From assembly GCA_023127875.1 (NCBI GenBank), contig JAGMFA010000012.1, positions 1 through 23,374 on the forward strand: a stretch of 23,374 nucleotides of DNA, given 5' to 3'. This document shows, in pieces, positions 21,929 to 23,374 of the stretch. A program made the position numbers and the translations under genes. The stretch is from Candidatus Zixiibacteriota bacterium (lineage in GTDB: Bacteria > Zixibacteria > MSB-5A5 > SM1-73). Under the pieces are notes generated by a model that was given only the letters and a program-made list of their open reading frames with translations, was not told the origin of the DNA and searched no databases. How positions within the stretch are numbered: position 1 is the stretch's first letter; the number at the start of each line of letters is the position of its first letter.

Positions 21929-23342
21929 ATTCATCAAGTCCACAATAGATCCCATAAGAACTCCAAAACGATTAAGATTAATTCTTATTCTTGCAGGGAT
22001 CTCTTTGTTATGCAGGTTTCTTTTTACTCTGCCTGCAGTGCGCGATCCTTCAAAACTTTTTTTATCCCCAGACGGTAGAGAATATAATAGGTTGGCTATA
22101 AATGTAATAGAAAATCACATTTTCTCAGCAGATTCGATACCTCCTTATCAGCCCGAACATTCTCGACCTCCTCTTTATCCCCTTTTTATTGCTCTGCTTT
22201 ATGCTATCTTAGGTAAGCATCCCCTATTGGTAGTATCAGCCCAGGTAATGGTTGGAGCACTTACTGTGATTCTACTTTTTCTCTTGGCTCTTAGAATAAC
22301 CGCTTCTGAAAAGCTATCCTTTATAGCATCGCTTCTGTTTGCTCTTAGCCCGAATGTCTCTTTTTTTTCTGCTCAACTTTTGACTGAAACACTTTTTTCT
22401 TTTTTACTACTTTTCGCTTTTTACTTTTTTATAGCTTATATTCAACACAGAAAAACACACCATCTTTTGATCAGCGCTTTTGCTTTGGGGCTTTCTACCT
22501 TGACCAGAGTGGTAAGTTTATATCTGCCCATCTTTTTGGTTATCTTCTTAATGTATTTATACAGAAAAGAAATCTCCAAGCTTGTAATCCCCACTCTTCT
22601 ATTCTTGGCAATGTATTATGTTACTTTAAGCCCGTGGTATGCACGTAATTTTGTGGTGTTCAAAAAGCTGGTGATAGTGGAGATAAACCTATTACCCTGG
22701 CATGCCGCCATGTTAGAAGCCAATCTCAAGAAGATCAGTGTTCAAGAGGCCTCTGACCTTTTAAAAAATGAGCTTCGGGTTAGAGCCGAAAACCCTCCCC
22801 AAGTCGATACCAACAATCCAGTTGAAGTAGCCCGGTTAGGAAGAAAAATAGGATTGGAGCATATCAAGAAAGCACCTATGATTTATGCTAAGATTCATTT
22901 TATGGGAATGCTTACCAATTTAACCATACCTTTGGGTTTCACTCCTTTATTACTCTATTTTACAGGCAAGTCTTTTGAACAGTTGGGCTTCAAAACGGCA
23001 GTGTCGCACGATATCCTCATTCTATTTTCCAGAGGTAAAATTTCCTCTGGCCTGAAACTTCTGTGGAAAAACAGAGTCAAAAATGCACCCAAAGGCATAC
23101 TTATTGTTTTTTTAGGAGGCTTATTTTACCAAGTCACCATACTTTTATTTGCTGTGATTGGATTGTTTACGCCTTATGTCAAAAAGAGAACCCTTGTGCT
23201 TTTTGTCTTGGTAATCCTTTACTTTTTAGTAGTTACCGGCCCCTTGGTTGAATCACGTTTCAGAACTCCAATAGAACCCTTTTTTAGTATGCTTGCATCG
23301 ATGGGATTCTGTCGGGTCTTTCTTAGAAAAAAAACTTACTAA
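21921..23342 (+). CDS. GT39/PMT-family (ArnT-like) membrane glycosyltransferase
   Basis: This is a 473-residue multi-pass membrane protein of the GT-C fold. The first span is at about 23-42 (RLILILAGISLLCRFLFTLP). The first external loop has LFLSPDGREYNRLA and then RPPLYPLFIALL, matching the acidic and PPxYP motifs of ArnT/PMT_2 proteins. The segment SLLFALSPNVSFFSAQLLTETLFSFLLLF is also typical. It would transfer a sugar from a polyprenyl-phosphate carrier to lipid or protein on the outer side of the membrane; donor and acceptor are unknown. It shares the LSPDxxxY motif with the 5238-6665 protein but has no dockerin. The start overlaps the preceding small ORF, suggesting coupled translation. 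The stop lies 32 bases from the window end, followed by a small palindrome, GTAAACAGTTTAC (23351-23363). Confidence 0.88.
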   Translation: MYKFIKSTIDPIRTPKRLRLILILAGISLLCRFLFTLPAVRDPSKLFLSPDGREYNRLAINVIENHIFSADSIPPYQPEHSRPPLYPLFIALLYAILGKHPLLVVSAQVMVGALTVILLFLLALRITASEKLSFIASLLFALSPNVSFFSAQLLTETLFSFLLLFAFYFFIAYIQHRKTHHLLISAFALGLSTLTRVVSLYLPIFLVIFLMYLYRKEISKLVIPTLLFLAMYYVTLSPWYARNFVVFKKLVIVEINLLPWHAAMLEANLKKISVQEASDLLKNELRVRAENPPQVDTNNPVEVARLGRKIGLEHIKKAPMIYAKIHFMGMLTNLTIPLGFTPLLLYFTGKSFEQLGFKTAVSHDILILFSRGKISSGLKLLWKNRVKNAPKGILIVFLGGLFYQVTILLFAVIGLFTPYVKKRTLVLFVLVILYFLVVTGPLVESRFRTPIEPFFSMLASMGFCRVFLRKKTY

Positions 23343-23374
23343 GAGGAGCAGTAAACAGTTTACATCTTATTATT

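Noticed and set aside
1..23374. CRISPR array, tRNA, rRNA, or an autonomous transposase gene
   Set aside because: No regularly spaced repeats, no T-loop or acceptor pattern, no rRNA-like conserved stretches and no transposase motifs were seen; the repeats present are short palindromes.

Overview
The window most resembles a genome of the FCB-related candidate phyla, and candidate division Zixibacteria is my best guess. Three proteins end in two-repeat dockerin-like domains with the signature 'GDxNxDGxxDxxDVxxLINYLF.GGPPP', which is frequent there. The housekeeping cluster cmk-plsC-ispH-rpsA fits as well. No rRNA, tRNA or CRISPR array was seen, so the lineage call is an inference from protein style.

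Layout. (1) 1-313: an intergenic stretch with palindromic repeats, then a sigma70-like promoter overlapped by a perfect inverted repeat. (2) 314-4890: a co-directional core operon of cytidylate kinase, 1-acylglycerol-3-phosphate acyltransferase, IspH (HMBPP reductase) and ribosomal protein S1, closed by a clear terminator. (3) 5105-6665: a polytopic GT39-like membrane glycosyltransferase carrying a C-terminal dockerin-like domain. (4) 6957-7665: a YraN-family nuclease-like protein convergent with a small membrane-anchored protein. (5) 7925-10553, minus strand: a two-gene unit of a KaiC/RAD55-like double ATPase with a degraded second domain and a small partner of unknown function, plus a possible receiver-like ORF remnant upstream. 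(6) 10638-13469: a secreted Asp-box (BNR) beta-propeller protein with a dockerin. (7) 13790-17911, minus strand: an SbnI/SerK-like ParB-fold protein, a secreted beta-propeller protein and a MATE transporter. (8) 17958-20965: a long structured leader, a composite palindromic insertion and a secreted C39-like cysteine peptidase with a dockerin. (9) 20966-23342: a repeat-rich spacer, a small secretory-type ORF and a second GT39-like glycosyltransferase.

Functionally, region 2 is core metabolism and translation: nucleotides, phospholipid, isoprenoid and S1. The rest is accessory and largely envelope or secretion related. The dockerin proteins imply a cohesin-bearing partner, or another receptor, elsewhere in the genome; none is in this window.

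The two most unusual signals are these. Intergenic palindromes at five sites share one architecture (an outer stem enclosing two adjacent hairpins, a three-way junction) although their primary sequences are unrelated. The second is the KaiC-like two-gene unit, whose second ATPase domain has lost key Walker residues.
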